NCBI RefSeq assembly: GCF_000224145.3
Contig: NC_020168.2
Span: 558,001-622,000, forward strand
Direction: 5' to 3'
DNA from: Ciona intestinalis
Lineage: Eukaryota; Chordata; Ascidiacea; Phlebobranchia; Cionidae
Length of the DNA: 64,000 bases
In this document: in pieces, positions 12,201-22,200 of the stretch
Numbering within the stretch: position 1 is the stretch's first letter
Layout: every line of letters begins with the position of its first letter
The notes under the pieces: model-generated
The model's database searches: none
What the model saw: only the letters and a program-made list of their open reading frames with translations
What the model was told of the DNA's origin: nothing
Translations under genes and position numbers: made by a program

Positions 12201-15200
12201 AACCAGTCGTGCATATTTTTACCTATACATGAAATGACTGGATTGCAATCTTTCCCACTTGTACACGTTACCTCCGCTACCACCGCTAAACAACAACATC
12301 GGGACTTTTCGCGCTGAGGAAAAAATAGATTTCAACTAAGGTGTATGAATTCGATTCCCAATATAGTAAACGTTTTGTAGCAAAGCGTAATTTTTATTCA
12401 TCTCTTTGAATACAGTAACGAGGAATAGATTAATTGAAAGAGTGAAAAGAAGGAAATTAGCAGAAACACGATAGTCGTTAAAACACGCTACGGGTAAAAA
12501 CTACCTAAGCAAACCGTGACTGCTAAACTAGTCACATGAAGTTACTTTTACTTAAGGAAACGCAAAAGTACTTACTATAAGCCAAGCTTTCGACAGTATA
12601 CTTGCTTTTCAGCGCAGTGACGCAACCGAAGCTGTTAAATTTCCACACGATGATGTGCCGACGATTTGTGGTTCCTTTAGAAACATATTCACGTAAAATT
12701 CCCGATAATTACATCGAAAGGCGTGGTAACTTAAAATTATGACTAGGTATTGATTTTAACTTGAATGAATGTAACTTACTTTATCCTAGCATGACCGGGA
12801 AACGGCAGTCGTTATAATACGCATGTTCATACACCTCCTGTCAGCTTGCGAGTTACCATGTATGTTACTTTGTAGGTTCTCCAATATGTAGTTAATGTAT
12901 TTATATATATATAACGGTTCCAGGTACATCCATATGGTAGGCAAACACACAACACAGCCAAGCTAATAAAGTGATGAACTTTACCATGAAAAAGCCTGTT
13001 AATTGAAATGCAGGGTTTTTCATGGAGTTCGCCAAAGAAAATAGCTCTTTCATCGTGAACTAACTTAGTTACAGCATATACTTATACGACTAGAACAAAG
13101 TGTATATGTAATAAGGTAGGGGGAGACGGGACACTTTTTCATTGTATTTCCTTGTCCCATTTGGTAGTAAACAAAGAACAGTCAAAGAATTATAAAACTG
13201 TATCCTCACAATTTTGACTGACCGTTGTTAATTTTCTAAAACACGATCAGGATATTTAGATATTATGTGCAAAAGGTGTCCCAACTTCCCCACCCTACTA
13301 TATCATGATCAAAATATTCTTTAAAACCAAATTCACATTTCATTACAACCATCATACATGTAGCATAGTATTCTATTTTTTACACACACACACATAAACC
13401 ATTTTACTTACCAACAATCTGCGCAGAATCTGGATTGTACCGAAGCTTCAACAACTTTGAAGTGATTTCCTCATCTGGGTTTGATTGAAAGGTTGGTAGG
13501 AACTCAGTCACCTAAAATATTAAGTGAGGTTATGCATTTATAACTATAAAATTAGCCGTGCCCAAGGTAGAATATATATGTCACTCCAAGTCTCCAATGT
13601 TTAAAATTAAGGTGACAATGTTACACGTGGTTCAGCACGTTTTTTTCTGAGTTCTACACCTGAATACATAAATGTACCTGCAGTTTTAACAAAGTTACCT
13701 AAAATTTTAAAATGGAGTGACATCATATGTTTTAGCCACATATTTTTAGCTTAAAACAGCTTCTACCCTGTTGGGTATTTCTACAAAACTGTAAAGTGTT
13801 TAAACAGATCAAAAGTATACTGCACTCGCCACATTAAAACACCAAAAAATAATCATATAATAAATTTATTTGTCTGTTCAATTATTGTAGCAATGATTTA
13901 AAAATATTTAAAACGAAAAAAAAAACAGATATATATATCTTTTAAACCCATTAACTGTAACCTTACATTTTCCCCAGCCTTAGGGTCATAGAGTGTTGCA
14001 TGCGTTGTAGAAGATGCAATCCACACAACTTTAGCTCGTGGAATATAACATAAGCTGGATATTGTGTTCAAGAACACAGTTTCAAGTCGATGTCGTAATT
14101 GACCGTCTTGTGACCAAACCTTAACGCTACGATCAAATGAACCAGTGATCAACCTGTGTAAACAATGTGTTATGTTTTATAAAGTAGTTTCAATACAAAC
14201 ATTCCATTACAGTCTAAATATATGCATGATACAATAAATTGTCTTCATCGCATATATATTATGATAAAATCGACTTAAATTTCGGTTTTAAAGCTAAAAT
14301 CTTATATATGGTTTGTAATGTTTGTATCTAAACTGATAAGAAACCTGTATATTATATGTCTTGAAACTTATTTGGAGGGGGCCTGCTTGGAGTAGAAATA
14401 CAAGTAATATAGTTTTAATTTTGACATCCGAAAATTAACTATTAAAAAAAAATGTTAATAAACTGCATAACGTAAAATGTGTTTTTTGCAAGCAAGTGGC
14501 TGATGTTTTATCTAACACACTACAATCAATTTGTAGCGAGCTCGAGGTGTATGAAAACAGAACAGAAAATTTCCACGCCATGCCAGAATAAATAAGCGAG
14601 CTATATTTTTATATACCATAGATTAAAATGGGCACAAAAAATGGCTTATAGCACAAAAACAAATACAAAGTTTTTTCTTTGAGATAAAAATATCATATTT
14701 ACCAAGTATTGTTTTCATTATCCTTAACAAGAATCATCGAGTTGATACCAGCTTCATGAGCTCGACTTGTCGTGTGAATTAAATTTAACCCTTTCCTCCC
14801 AGGGTAGAGCGTGGTGTCGTATATGTGAAACTTTCCATCATATCTAGTAATGAACAATAATCATAATTATAGGCGCCAAACTTAAATCCAGGGTAGTTTG
14901 GCGCAAACCTGTAAATATTTTTTATTTTTATTAAAAATAGGTGTCTGAAGTTGCTTAAAAATAAATGAGTAAATAAAAAAATGTAAAATACTTATTCTTA
15001 ATAGATCTATACTAAGTATAACTAATTATAAAACGAATTATAACACGGCGTTCTGTTTCGTACACTCCACGCCCAATTACTTGTTACCAAACATGTAATA
15101 TGGGTGATTTATTTCGAAAGTATGAATTACAGTTTAGACAATGCATAAAAACCAATTGGTTGGTGAAATAAATGTTAAGTGTCTTGCCCAAGAACACAAA

Positions 15201-16462
15201 TGCCTACAATAGTATCAGGGTGTGAAGTCTACTTGAGTCTTACCCTGCTGTGTAGACTCTTGATTCATGGCAGATAATACAGGGCACAATATCATGGTGG
15301 TGTCTTGTTATATGTGGCCTGCGTTGGTCAATCAGATGCCCAGAATGTTTTTGTGGATCGAGAGAAAACAGTTGAACGGATCCATTTAAACCACAAATGA
15401 TTTGTTGCCGTCTAAGGTTGAGACACATCACATATATCGGGTAATTGAGCTGGTAAAATTGGAGACAGAACAATTTATATGTAATAGTTGTATAGTCTAC
15501 ATTTTAAACAACAGTTTTAACAGAAAACTGTAAAGAAATGTAGCTGTGGTCATTGGTTTAATGTTATGGAAGCCAGAGGAGACTGTTGCCCCAGCTTTTA
15601 AAACAGAATTGACATCATTTATTAGCAAGTTTTACGCCTAAAAAACTTTTTACCCTGCTGTTAACTTTCTATAAAAATAAGCATAGCCAAAGTAAACATT
15701 ATTTAATCTATAAATTAATATTATTTAACACATAACTGCATTTTATCAACGTCACACTAGATTTTGTTCCAAAATTCAAACACATTACATGTATGGCTGG
15801 AGTTAAACGTGTCCTAACCTTAATCCGGTCAAGTACATTCCCACCACTTCCCCAAGCAATAATAAGTCCATCGTTGGCACATGACAACAGAGTCTTGTGT
15901 TCTGCCCAATATTGAAAGTCTGTGAGCCAACCTTTATGTTCACAACTTGTTAGCATCAACTTTCCAGTATCTTGTTCCCACCATTTCATTATACCATCTG
16001 TAAAAGTAAATGTGAGGATTAATTTTACTTCATACAAGTGAGATTTTAAATCATAAAAACTTACAATATATATTTCTCCAAATATTTATCACCTTTTTTG
16101 TTGGAAACATCTCAACTTATTTGAAAATGATAAAATTTAAATCTGCACATTTCTGTGTATAACTACTTAACTATAATATTCTGGCCTTGACTATTTTTGC
16201 AGGCGCACATTCGTAAAAATTGGTATTTAAAAAGGTGTGAATGGTTTAAATTATGATGGTGTGCATATCAAAATTTTGTAAAAAAAATTGTGTGTGCACG
16301 TGTCATACTTTGCAGTTTAAATGTGCAGTATCTATTTGTATTTACTTGCAAAAACAAACCTTCAAACCCGGCAACTATTTCTCTTCTAACAGGATGGAAT
16401 CCAACTGCTGTTATTGTGCGACTATGCGTGTCACTGATCATGAACTGTTTTTCCATCGCCAT
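1..16462 (-). CDS. WD40-repeat protein, at least 16 exons, 3' end outside window
   Basis: Exons read on the minus strand: 16360-16462, 15819-15997, 15244-15449, 14703-14843, 13967-14153, 13412-13511, 12576-12674, 12223-12313, 11708-11881, 5042-5197, 4470-4647, 3839-3994, 1522-1691, 1042-1225, 681-793, 220-313. All junctions have GT/AG and keep frame, giving 777 residues so far. The ATG at 16462 (MAMEKQFMISDTHSRTITAV) has an in-frame stop about 75 nt upstream. WD-type strand endings recur: DGIMKWW, DGLIIAW, DGKFHIY, DRSVKVW, RHIIVWKF, GGNVYKW, DGNIYIW, DRRILIW, DGMVYIR and DGTVKIW, so at least ten blades and probably two propellers. Residues 370-430 and 480-570 are S/T/P-rich or charged linkers. 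The last visible exon ends at a good donor and the next bases match a dispersed repeat, so the gene very likely continues to the left. I do not recognise the exact family. WD propellers act as protein-interaction scaffolds; partner and location are unknown. Confidence 0.85.
390..570. repeat. Fragment of SINE-B
   Basis: It shares the blocks GTCGTTATAACATGGGTGTT, TGTTTCATACC and TTTGTGGGTGATTATTTTTT with the fuller copies at 31757-32060 and 63240-63510. It lies in the intron between exons 220-313 and 681-793 of the WD40 gene. A shorter related fragment sits at about 885-945. Confidence 0.5.
1947..2067 (-). mobile_element. tRNA-derived SINE head
   Basis: Read on the minus strand it begins GGCGTCGGCTTAGCCTAGTG, containing a pol III A-box-like element, followed about 45 nt later by GGGCTCGAAGCC, a B-box-like element. 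It does not fold as an intact tRNA. Fragments of SINE-B flank it (1755-1910). It lies in the intron 1692-3838 of the WD40 gene. Confidence 0.6.
2198..2375. mobile_element. MITE-A copy
   Basis: The ends GTAGGGTAAGATGGGACAG and CGTCCCATCTTACCCCAACC are imperfect inverted repeats about 175 bp apart, flanked by TA-rich sequence. No open frame. Confidence 0.75.
2860..2933 (+). tRNA. tRNA-Asn (anticodon GTT)
   Basis: A 74 nt intron-less cloverleaf. The acceptor stem GTCTCTG pairs with CAGGGAC with one G-T pair, the anticodon stem TTCGG/CCGAA encloses CTGTTAA with GTT at 2894-2896, and the T arm is GGTGG-TTCGAGC-CCACC. A and B boxes are intact, and a T5 pol III terminator follows at about 2939. It lies in the WD40 intron 1692-3838, antisense to the host gene, and is one of an inverted pair with 3221-3294. 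Confidence 0.95.
3221..3294 (-). tRNA. tRNA-Asn (anticodon GTT), inverted second copy
   Basis: The transcribed 74 nt are identical to the copy at 2860-2933, with anticodon GTT at 3260-3258. Its own T5 terminator follows at about 3211-3215 on the minus strand. Flanks on both sides are also similar to those of the first copy but have diverged, so a block longer than the gene was duplicated in inverted orientation and the gene itself kept unchanged. Confidence 0.95.
3552..3745. mobile_element. MITE-A copy
   Basis: Starts ACAGTGGGGGAAGGTGGGAC and ends CTTACCCCACCCTACC, with the typical internal TTTTAAACATTTAACAAC block. It ends about 90 bp from the WD40 exon 3839-3994. Confidence 0.75.
4365..4435. 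repeat. Short copy of inverted-repeat family C
   Basis: Contains ACCTGGTGCTACAAAATAC and, inverted, GTAGCACCGGATCTTGACTA, matching the ends of the element at 49750-50012. A single end of the same family lies at about 3778-3815. Confidence 0.4.
5515..5705 (-). repeat. SINE-B fragment
   Basis: Contains GACACTCGTTATAACACG, GTGCACGAGTTACCACAC and a tail ending in TAGTGGTAGC, in the same order as fuller SINE-B copies. Confidence 0.45.
6126..6315. mobile_element. MITE-A copy
   Basis: Ends are TAGGGCGAGGAAAGATGGGA and TGTCCCATCTTCCCCCAACC, with internal TTGTTTAAAACACGATCAGG. It lies in the WD40 intron 5198-11707. Confidence 0.8.
7589..7600. promoter_or_regulatory. NRF1-like palindrome
   Basis: TGCGCATGCGCG is an exact match to the NRF1 consensus YGCGCAYGCGCR. 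It lies in a locally GC-richer stretch (about 7250-7870) of a large intron. No start site is visible next to it, so function is inferred from the match only. Confidence 0.45.
8235..8264. repeat. AC/AT compound microsatellite
   Basis: A run of CA dinucleotides passes directly into a run of TA dinucleotides, about 30 bp in total. Confidence 0.9.
8750..9137 (+). promoter_or_regulatory. Possible CpG-rich promoter and first exon of a plus-strand transcript
   Basis: 8820-9060 is markedly richer in G+C and CpG than its surroundings. Downstream are GGGGAATAAAAAGCC (9071-9084), a TATA-like element, then a pyrimidine-rich start-like stretch near 9100 and CAACAG/GTAGCA at 9132-9143, which resembles a 5' splice site. 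The hairpin array begins 340 bp further on. Together this could be an independent plus-strand promoter for a primary microRNA transcript. This is inference; open frames across the segment on both strands look like a by-product of base composition. Confidence 0.35.
9479..9575 (+). ncRNA. Array hairpin 1 (two-tier, possible pre-miRNA)
   Basis: The outer stem GGAACTTACTAATGAACAGG pairs with CCTGTTGTAAGTAAGCTCC. A second stem inside it, AGCTTAGCAC with GTGCTAGCT, closes its own loop. The 5' arm matches the array pattern. Strand is assumed. Confidence 0.5.
10493..10584 (+). ncRNA. Array hairpin 2 (possible pre-miRNA)
   Basis: The arm CATATGAAACTTCTTCGGAA plus CAGGCCGG pairs with CCGGCC and CGGAGGTTTCACATG, with a loop of about 38 nt. 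Strand is assumed. Confidence 0.5.
10709..10764 (+). ncRNA. Array hairpin 3 (possible pre-miRNA)
   Basis: GGAACTTTCCAAGGAACAGG pairs with GCCTGTTGCTGGGAATTCC around a loop of about 15 nt. It is one of the clearest members: about 21 paired positions with small internal mismatches, as expected of a pre-miRNA stem. Confidence 0.6.
10850..10905 (+). ncRNA. Array hairpin 4 (possible pre-miRNA)
   Basis: GAACTTTCCCAGGAATAAGT pairs with ACTTACTCCCGGGAGTTC; the loop is about 14 nt. Confidence 0.6.
10965..11015 (+). ncRNA. Array hairpin 5 (possible pre-miRNA)
   Basis: GGAACATTGTTGGAACGGGC, followed by TG, pairs with CAGCTCGCTCCGCAATG; the loop is 7-8 nt. The stem is shorter than in the other members. 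Confidence 0.5.
11083..11138 (+). ncRNA. Array hairpin 6 (possible pre-miRNA)
   Basis: TGAACTTTACCACGAAAAGG pairs with CTTTTCAGGTAGTTCA, and TCTGT with ACAGA, around a loop of about 9 nt. It closely resembles hairpin 11 at 12976-13030. Confidence 0.6.
11199..11252 (+). ncRNA. Array hairpin 7 (possible pre-miRNA)
   Basis: GAACTTTCTAAGGAATAGGT pairs with ACCTAATTCTTGAAAGTC; the loop is about 15 nt. Confidence 0.6.
11329..11376 (+). ncRNA. Array hairpin 8 (possible pre-miRNA)
   Basis: AAACTTCGCTGGAACAGGCC, followed by GGG, pairs with CCCGAGCTGTTCACGAAGTTT; the loop is only about 4 nt as drawn. Confidence 0.5.
11449..11498 (+). ncRNA. Array hairpin 9 (possible pre-miRNA)
   Basis: GGAACTTCCCAAGGAACAGG pairs with CCTGTCCCCGGGCATTCC; the loop is 8-10 nt. 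Its 5' arm differs from hairpin 3 at one position. Confidence 0.6.
11571..11626 (+). ncRNA. Array hairpin 10 (possible pre-miRNA)
   Basis: GGAACATTCTGTGGAACGGG, followed by CTGGTT, pairs with AACCGGTCTGATCC and ATTCGGGTTCC. It lies 82 bp from the WD40 exon 11708-11881. Confidence 0.55.
12775..12880 (-). repeat. SINE-B fragment
   Basis: Begins TGTAACTTACTTTATCCTAG and continues with ACGGCAGTCGTTATAATACG, the shared left end of SINE-B. Confidence 0.5.
12976..13030 (+). ncRNA. Array hairpin 11, outlying member (possible pre-miRNA)
   Basis: GAACTTTACCATGAAAAAGC, followed by CTG, pairs with CAGGGTTTTTCATGGAGTTC around a loop of about 9 nt; nearly all of the 23 positions pair. It lies in a different WD40 intron (12675-13411) from the rest of the array. 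Confidence 0.6.
13114..13301. mobile_element. MITE-A copy
   Basis: Ends GGTAGGGGGAGACGGGACAC and GTGTCCCAACTTCCCCACCC, in WD40 intron 12675-13411, about 110 bp from exon 13412-13511. Confidence 0.8.
15030..15235 (-). mobile_element. SINE-B copy, partial
   Basis: Contains AACACGGCGTTCTGTTTCGT at one end and TTAAGTGTCTTGCCCAAGAA in the body. It ends just before the WD40 exon 15244-15449, and the exon donor falls in the last bases next to the element. Confidence 0.55.
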
Positions 16463-19259
16463 GATTGCAGGATTGTGATTTAAACTTTTAATTCGTCTAT
16501 TTTGACTACGGTAGCCTTGTTGCAGATGATTTTAGGTAGAAGAGCAAAATATGGTCAAGTCATTTATGCTAGGGGGATATTTTGAGGTAGAATAAGTGGT
16601 ATTATTCTTGTCTACTGCATTTAATCTGTATATCAAGGAAGTTGTATTTAATAGAATGGAAACTATAGAGTAAAATAGTCCTAGTGTCTTGGTAATGTAA
16701 ATGTGACACTGACAGCACACCTGCCAGCAGTGTTATAACAAAGCAGTGCAAAACATGAAATTTCACAAAGTGAAACATCTGAAAAATAGCTTCACTTGTT
16801 GCGAAGCAAAATAAGTGTTACCCACTTTTATATTTTTTAATACCAAAATATAAATATACAATCTTTGTTGGTGGCATATTAAGAGTAACTAATGTTAAAG
16901 TTATATTTAAAAGTCATCACAACTATGTATTGCTATTTTTAACATCAATATAATAAACATCGAGCATTGGATATTGTTTTCTGTAAATGGAAACACTGTA
17001 CAAACATATCAGCGTCATCTAGCGACAACTAAAGTTAAAACAAGAGAGCATAACTTTAATAAATAAGTCTGTGCTATTATTGCATAAATAACTACATGTT
17101 TTAAATCTGTTTTAATGTTTCATTAGTCGTAAACAAACAACAACATTTTTGTTTACAAGATAATAAAGACTCCTTTAAGTTAGCATTAAGTTGTGTTATT
17201 GTGTTCACAATAAATAAGCATGAAGTATCGGCCTTGGTTTAGCAAAAAGTTTCTATTCCAAGGCAGAGTCGTAAAAACACGGAGTAGTCCAACTGCCGTC
17301 TGTGTGTGTTCAAAATAGAGCAAAAGCGGTGACTTTCGCAATGAATTTAAACGAACTTGTTGAGTTTTATTTGCGATTTCCTTTTGTGGGAAGGCGTAAA
17401 ACAGCTTCTATTTACATTACCAAACATTTTTTTGAAAAAACATATAAATTTACCCCCATTAAATGACTAAAATGTCTCAAATCAACCGCTTCTAATTCCA
17501 TTTTTTGACTTTTTTTGATACAGAAAACAAATAACACTTGTTTTTTACACTTTTTAACCTTTAAATTTGTTTTTGGACTCAAGTTTTTCTCTAATTTACC
17601 GAAAAACATGCATTTTCCCTATACCAACTGTGTTATTTTGGACCCAAATTGCCGTTCAATTTGTCTTTTACGTAACAATGGGTTGGACTACTCGGTATTT
17701 CTATGGCTCTGTTCCAAGGTTAAAGCCTATTTGATATCTGTTTAAATTTAAGCGACTGTTTTAGGTGTGCCGTGGTGTGGCGCCCCTGAGCAAGCTGCTT
17801 GCACAGCTCCCGGCCTAACCTGTCAATCATTATGTTATAAATTTCCGTACATTGCATCTTTGATAAGATAAACATTGAACTAATATGCATTGTACACTTA
17901 ATTTCTTGCGCTGATAATTTCTCCAGTATGCCATAAAATATTGTGAATGTAGTACGTTATCGCAGTATGTTGGAAACTCTGGGATGATAAAACACTGTTT
18001 TTAATGACGTAACAGCATATCTGACCTGTAACCTATATACAAATACGATAATGTAGCGGGAACTGAAATAAAACTTGCGTGTTTTCGCTGATGACTCTCC
18101 CTTTCATACGATTATTCATAGCCTACTACTACATATAGTAGTAAGCCAGGCGTTATCGTACAACGTATAAAATTAAGCGATGAGATAAATGGAAAGGAAA
18201 CGGGAGACGATACACGTGAATTACACCCATGGAAGCTTGTTGGTTTCCCGGGGTTGTTTGAACAGGCTACATATAGGCGGATGGAAACATGTGAACGAAT
18301 CTAGATCGGTTTAAACATGACGTCAAAGTTACAAAATGCGCATACCATGAGCATAACGACGAGATAAGGAGAACCTTAAGGTTTGTGCACTCGAAAACAA
18401 GACATCCATGTTGGTAGCGGTGGTAGTATGAGAATTGCAACGAAGGTGCACACCTTCGCGACGGCATACAAGGGCACAAGGGAGGATTATAACACAGCGA
18501 GTACAGAAATCCAAAAGTAGAGACAGGTGCCTAATCATATGTTGTTGTGCAGAGACTGTCAAAACAAATACAAATCAGATGTTGATTGTAGTTGCCAGTG
18601 TTGCAGCATGGGACTTGAGAAGTCGAACTCTATTATAGGTATTGCTTAGGTCATTATACGCTTCACCTGTCGCCATTTTAATAAGTCTGTACAATTTCAG
18701 GAAAGCACGTATTTCAACTAATCAATAAAAATTACGTTTTTCTTGGAAGAAGCGAATTTCTATAAACTACCTGCTTGTATAATAATGCGCTTAGTAGCAG
18801 CGAGGTATACTTGCGAATGCAGGGTGTCAGCGAAATAAAACCGAGGTATATGTAGAAAGACGAAATAGAGGATCGCTTTTATGGCGCAAAAGCAACAGCT
18901 TTCATTGATTAATGAGTTGTGTCGTTACAATAATGCATTTTGGATTATACCAAATTTTGTATTTGAAGAACCCTTACATATATGATTTGAAAGGTTTTGC
19001 TGCAATCATATGGAAATTATATAATTTTATCCTTTTTGCAAATCGAACGCAGAAAATTGCCTGCCGCATTTTTTTATTAACGTGCAATTATTTTGTTTTG
19101 TTTCAGCCGGCCTTCGTTAAAGCCGTTAATAATATGCTGCGAAGGTATAATAATTGACGGGCCCGATAAATAGAGTACCGAGACAAACAGGCGTTTAATT
19201 TTATGGTTTTTAGTTTCAGGCTATATAAATATTCTAATGTTAATTCTGCTGGTTGAAAA
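16463..19259. other. Divergent intergenic region (WD40 gene / GPCR gene)
   Basis: It separates the start codons of two divergently transcribed genes and should hold both promoters. I see only short low-complexity frames, a near-perfect 8 bp hairpin TACTACTACATATAGTAGTA at about 18123 and another, CGAAGGTGCACACCTTCG, at about 18439. A 41-codon ATG frame at 17341-17466 has no recognisable domain. No RNA gene is visible. Confidence 0.6.
19207..19231 (+). promoter_or_regulatory. Splice-acceptor-like and TATA-like signals before the GPCR start
   Basis: TTTTTAGTTTCAG ends about 41 nt before the GPCR ATG and could be a cis or trans (spliced-leader) acceptor, since trans-splicing is known in ascidians. 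CTATATAAAT follows immediately and could instead serve as a TATA box. The sequence does not decide between them. Confidence 0.3.
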
Positions 19260-22200
19260 ATGACGACATCATTTCTTACGCATACGACTCTCTTTACTCC
19301 GACGAGTCCGTTGGCAGCAGATGCGAGTGGGAATGCAACATTAAACACCTCTATCAACTATACAGGAAATTACAGTGGGGAAACAGAGTATGGTGCGGGG
19401 CAACGTAACCAGGCTGCAGCGCTTGCCGCCATTATTGTTCCCATTTTCTTTGGTTTGATATTTTGCGTTGGGGTTGTGGGAAACTCTCTCGTGATCACGG
19501 TGATGATGAAAATGTACAGATATCAAGCACAGCAAGGTTTAAACAACACGAACAGATTCATTCTTAACCTGGCAGTGTCGGATTTGTTTTTCCTTGTTTT
19601 CTGCGTTCCGTTCCAAGCCACCATATACAGTCTGCCGAGTTGGCCATTCGGGAGCTTTATGTGCTCGTTCTGCGAGTTCTGCCAGAACGTGTCGATGATC
19701 GCCAGCATTTTCACGCTTGTCGCTCTTTCATTCGACCGGTAAGCCTTATTTTTGTGTGTGCCACTTAAGCGGATATAAATGCCCGACAGCCGACAAACAA
19801 GTTAAAATGTATGGAGAAACAGATACGCTCGGATGATAAGCATAATATTTACACAGGCCTTTCGAAGCTTGTAAATCTACGCGGCGATCATATTCGTTAC
19901 ATTGCCATTCATCGGATCGATTTTGGTCACGGAACAAAATGTTTTAACAAAATGTTTTAATCGATTTTTAACATTTGAGCTGCTCAAGTTTGAACTAGTT
20001 GTAAAAACTCTGCGAATTTAAATTATAGAAGGGTGAGGGAAAAACGGGACACCTATATAGCACACGTAATAACCAACTATATCCCGATCGTGTTTTAAAC
20101 AATTAACAACGGTCTACGAGAGTCGTAACAATACATTTTTTTAATTCTTTGAATGTTCTTTGTTTACTACCAAATGGGACAAGAAAAAAAATAAAAAGGT
20201 GTCCAATCTTTCCTAACCCTGTACACATAAATTTGTGTTAAATTTAATAAACTTTATTTCTAAAAAATGAAAAAAACATTAATGCCTTTGTACCCATTAT
20301 CCCTTTCGAACCTGAACTAAGTATAACACAAACGTATTAAATTCTAATTATTTGTTAATCAAGTATGTTGTAATCCAAACGCCCGTATTTTTCGGGAGGT
20401 TTAAATAATTCATACGTTCTGTCAGTAAACCGCGGCGCCGGAGAATATATTTTTTGTCAATGTTAGCGGTGCGTAATCCTGTACACATGGCGGAGTTAAT
20501 TATGTTAACTCGCACAGAGTAATTGCCCCCAACTACACCGAAGTCACAAAATCTAACATAAGGTTTTTATTATTTATTCACAAAAAGATTACAACGCTAC
20601 TGCGAAAGGAAAGATATTTTTATTTCACAATCTGAACGAAGGGGATTATTATTTTTGATCTCCAATTTTAACTTTGTTTCTGCCAAATGTGACAATATTA
20701 AGCCTCCTTTATAGGCAACACTTAGAAAGAACATTTGGTTGGCGTCTAACTGTTTGCTTGTTTGTATTTTTTAGGCAATACACGGATTTATTATTATTAT
20801 TATTTCGTCTAAAATGTTTTTATATATGTATTTCGTGAGTGCCTAATGCAGCAAGTAGTTATTCATATATTACATTTATTTAAATGACATTTTTTAAGGT
20901 ATTATTCTGTGGTGTTAATATAAAAGTATTTATTTCCAATCCTGTTTCGTCTAAAATAACATACTTTGGAAGGTACTTCGCTGTGGTGTACGCCACTTCT
21001 GCAAAACAGCTGCGAACGAGAACTAACGCTAACCGGGGACTTATCTTTATTTGGGTTGCTGCTCTTGGCATCGGGACACCTTCAGCACTTACTAGAGTAC
21101 AGGTAAAGCTGTTAACATGATTTTCTGTCCGATTTCACTTTAACTGTTTGGCACAAGTCAAAAATAGAAACATTGCATTATTCGCGCTTCTGGTCGTTCT
21201 GTGATGGCAGCATAGGACAAGATATTGTTTCATCATTACAATTATCGATTCTGTATTAAATCTATTTTTATTTTCATCCTGCTGTGTTTTAATTCTGCAG
21301 CAGATTCTATTTTTATCTTGCAGCATATGTGTTTTTATATGCCTTTTAATTAGCGTATATGGGGCAAACTGTAGTTATAGTCGTAAACAGTAACACAATA
21401 TATTAACTTATAAAATAATGACATTGCTTACAAAGTGCAAGATAAAGATGAATAAAAATGTTTAATATATGTGAAGAAAAGCTCATATTCAGATATAATA
21501 GCAAGTTACCAATAGCAGGCATGATATGCTATGCTTGTAGAAGAAAAACATACGCTGTAAAAATGGAACCTGCCAATTTCAATTCGTAAACATTCTCCTG
21601 AAATTGAGCCTTTGAATGTCCATACATTATGCATATAGTAAGATATAGGACACCTTTAGCACATAACATTCAAATATTCTGATCGTGTTTTAAACGTTTC
21701 ACAACGATCAATGTGAGTCGTGGGGTTACGGGTTTGCAAATCTTTGGAATATTTTTTTTTTACTCCTAAATCGGGAAAATACAATAAAAAGGTGTCCCAT
21801 CCTACCCCTACCTACTATACTACAACAAACGAAACTCATGACATGGTAGATTTTAATTAGACATGTTACGCCAAAAACACTGTCTGCATAACTAGATGCG
21901 ACACGCAAGCTTGGGTTACAATGACAAATAATTCAATTGTTGTTATATATAATTTAAATGCGGTGCGGAACGTTCGCATATGGAAAGTGTATCTTGGGAA
22001 TTAATTTTAGAACAATATTAAACATATGCAAGTGCTGACTAAGGTTTTCTTTACTGATGACAAAACAAACAAATATCGTTTACACTTCATGGGAAAATAA
22101 CCGATGTTTCAATGACATGCACCTTGCAAACCGGTACAGCATAGTGTTATGTGAATATATAGATTGGTATAATAGAGTGTAAGCTAATCGCTGATAAGCC

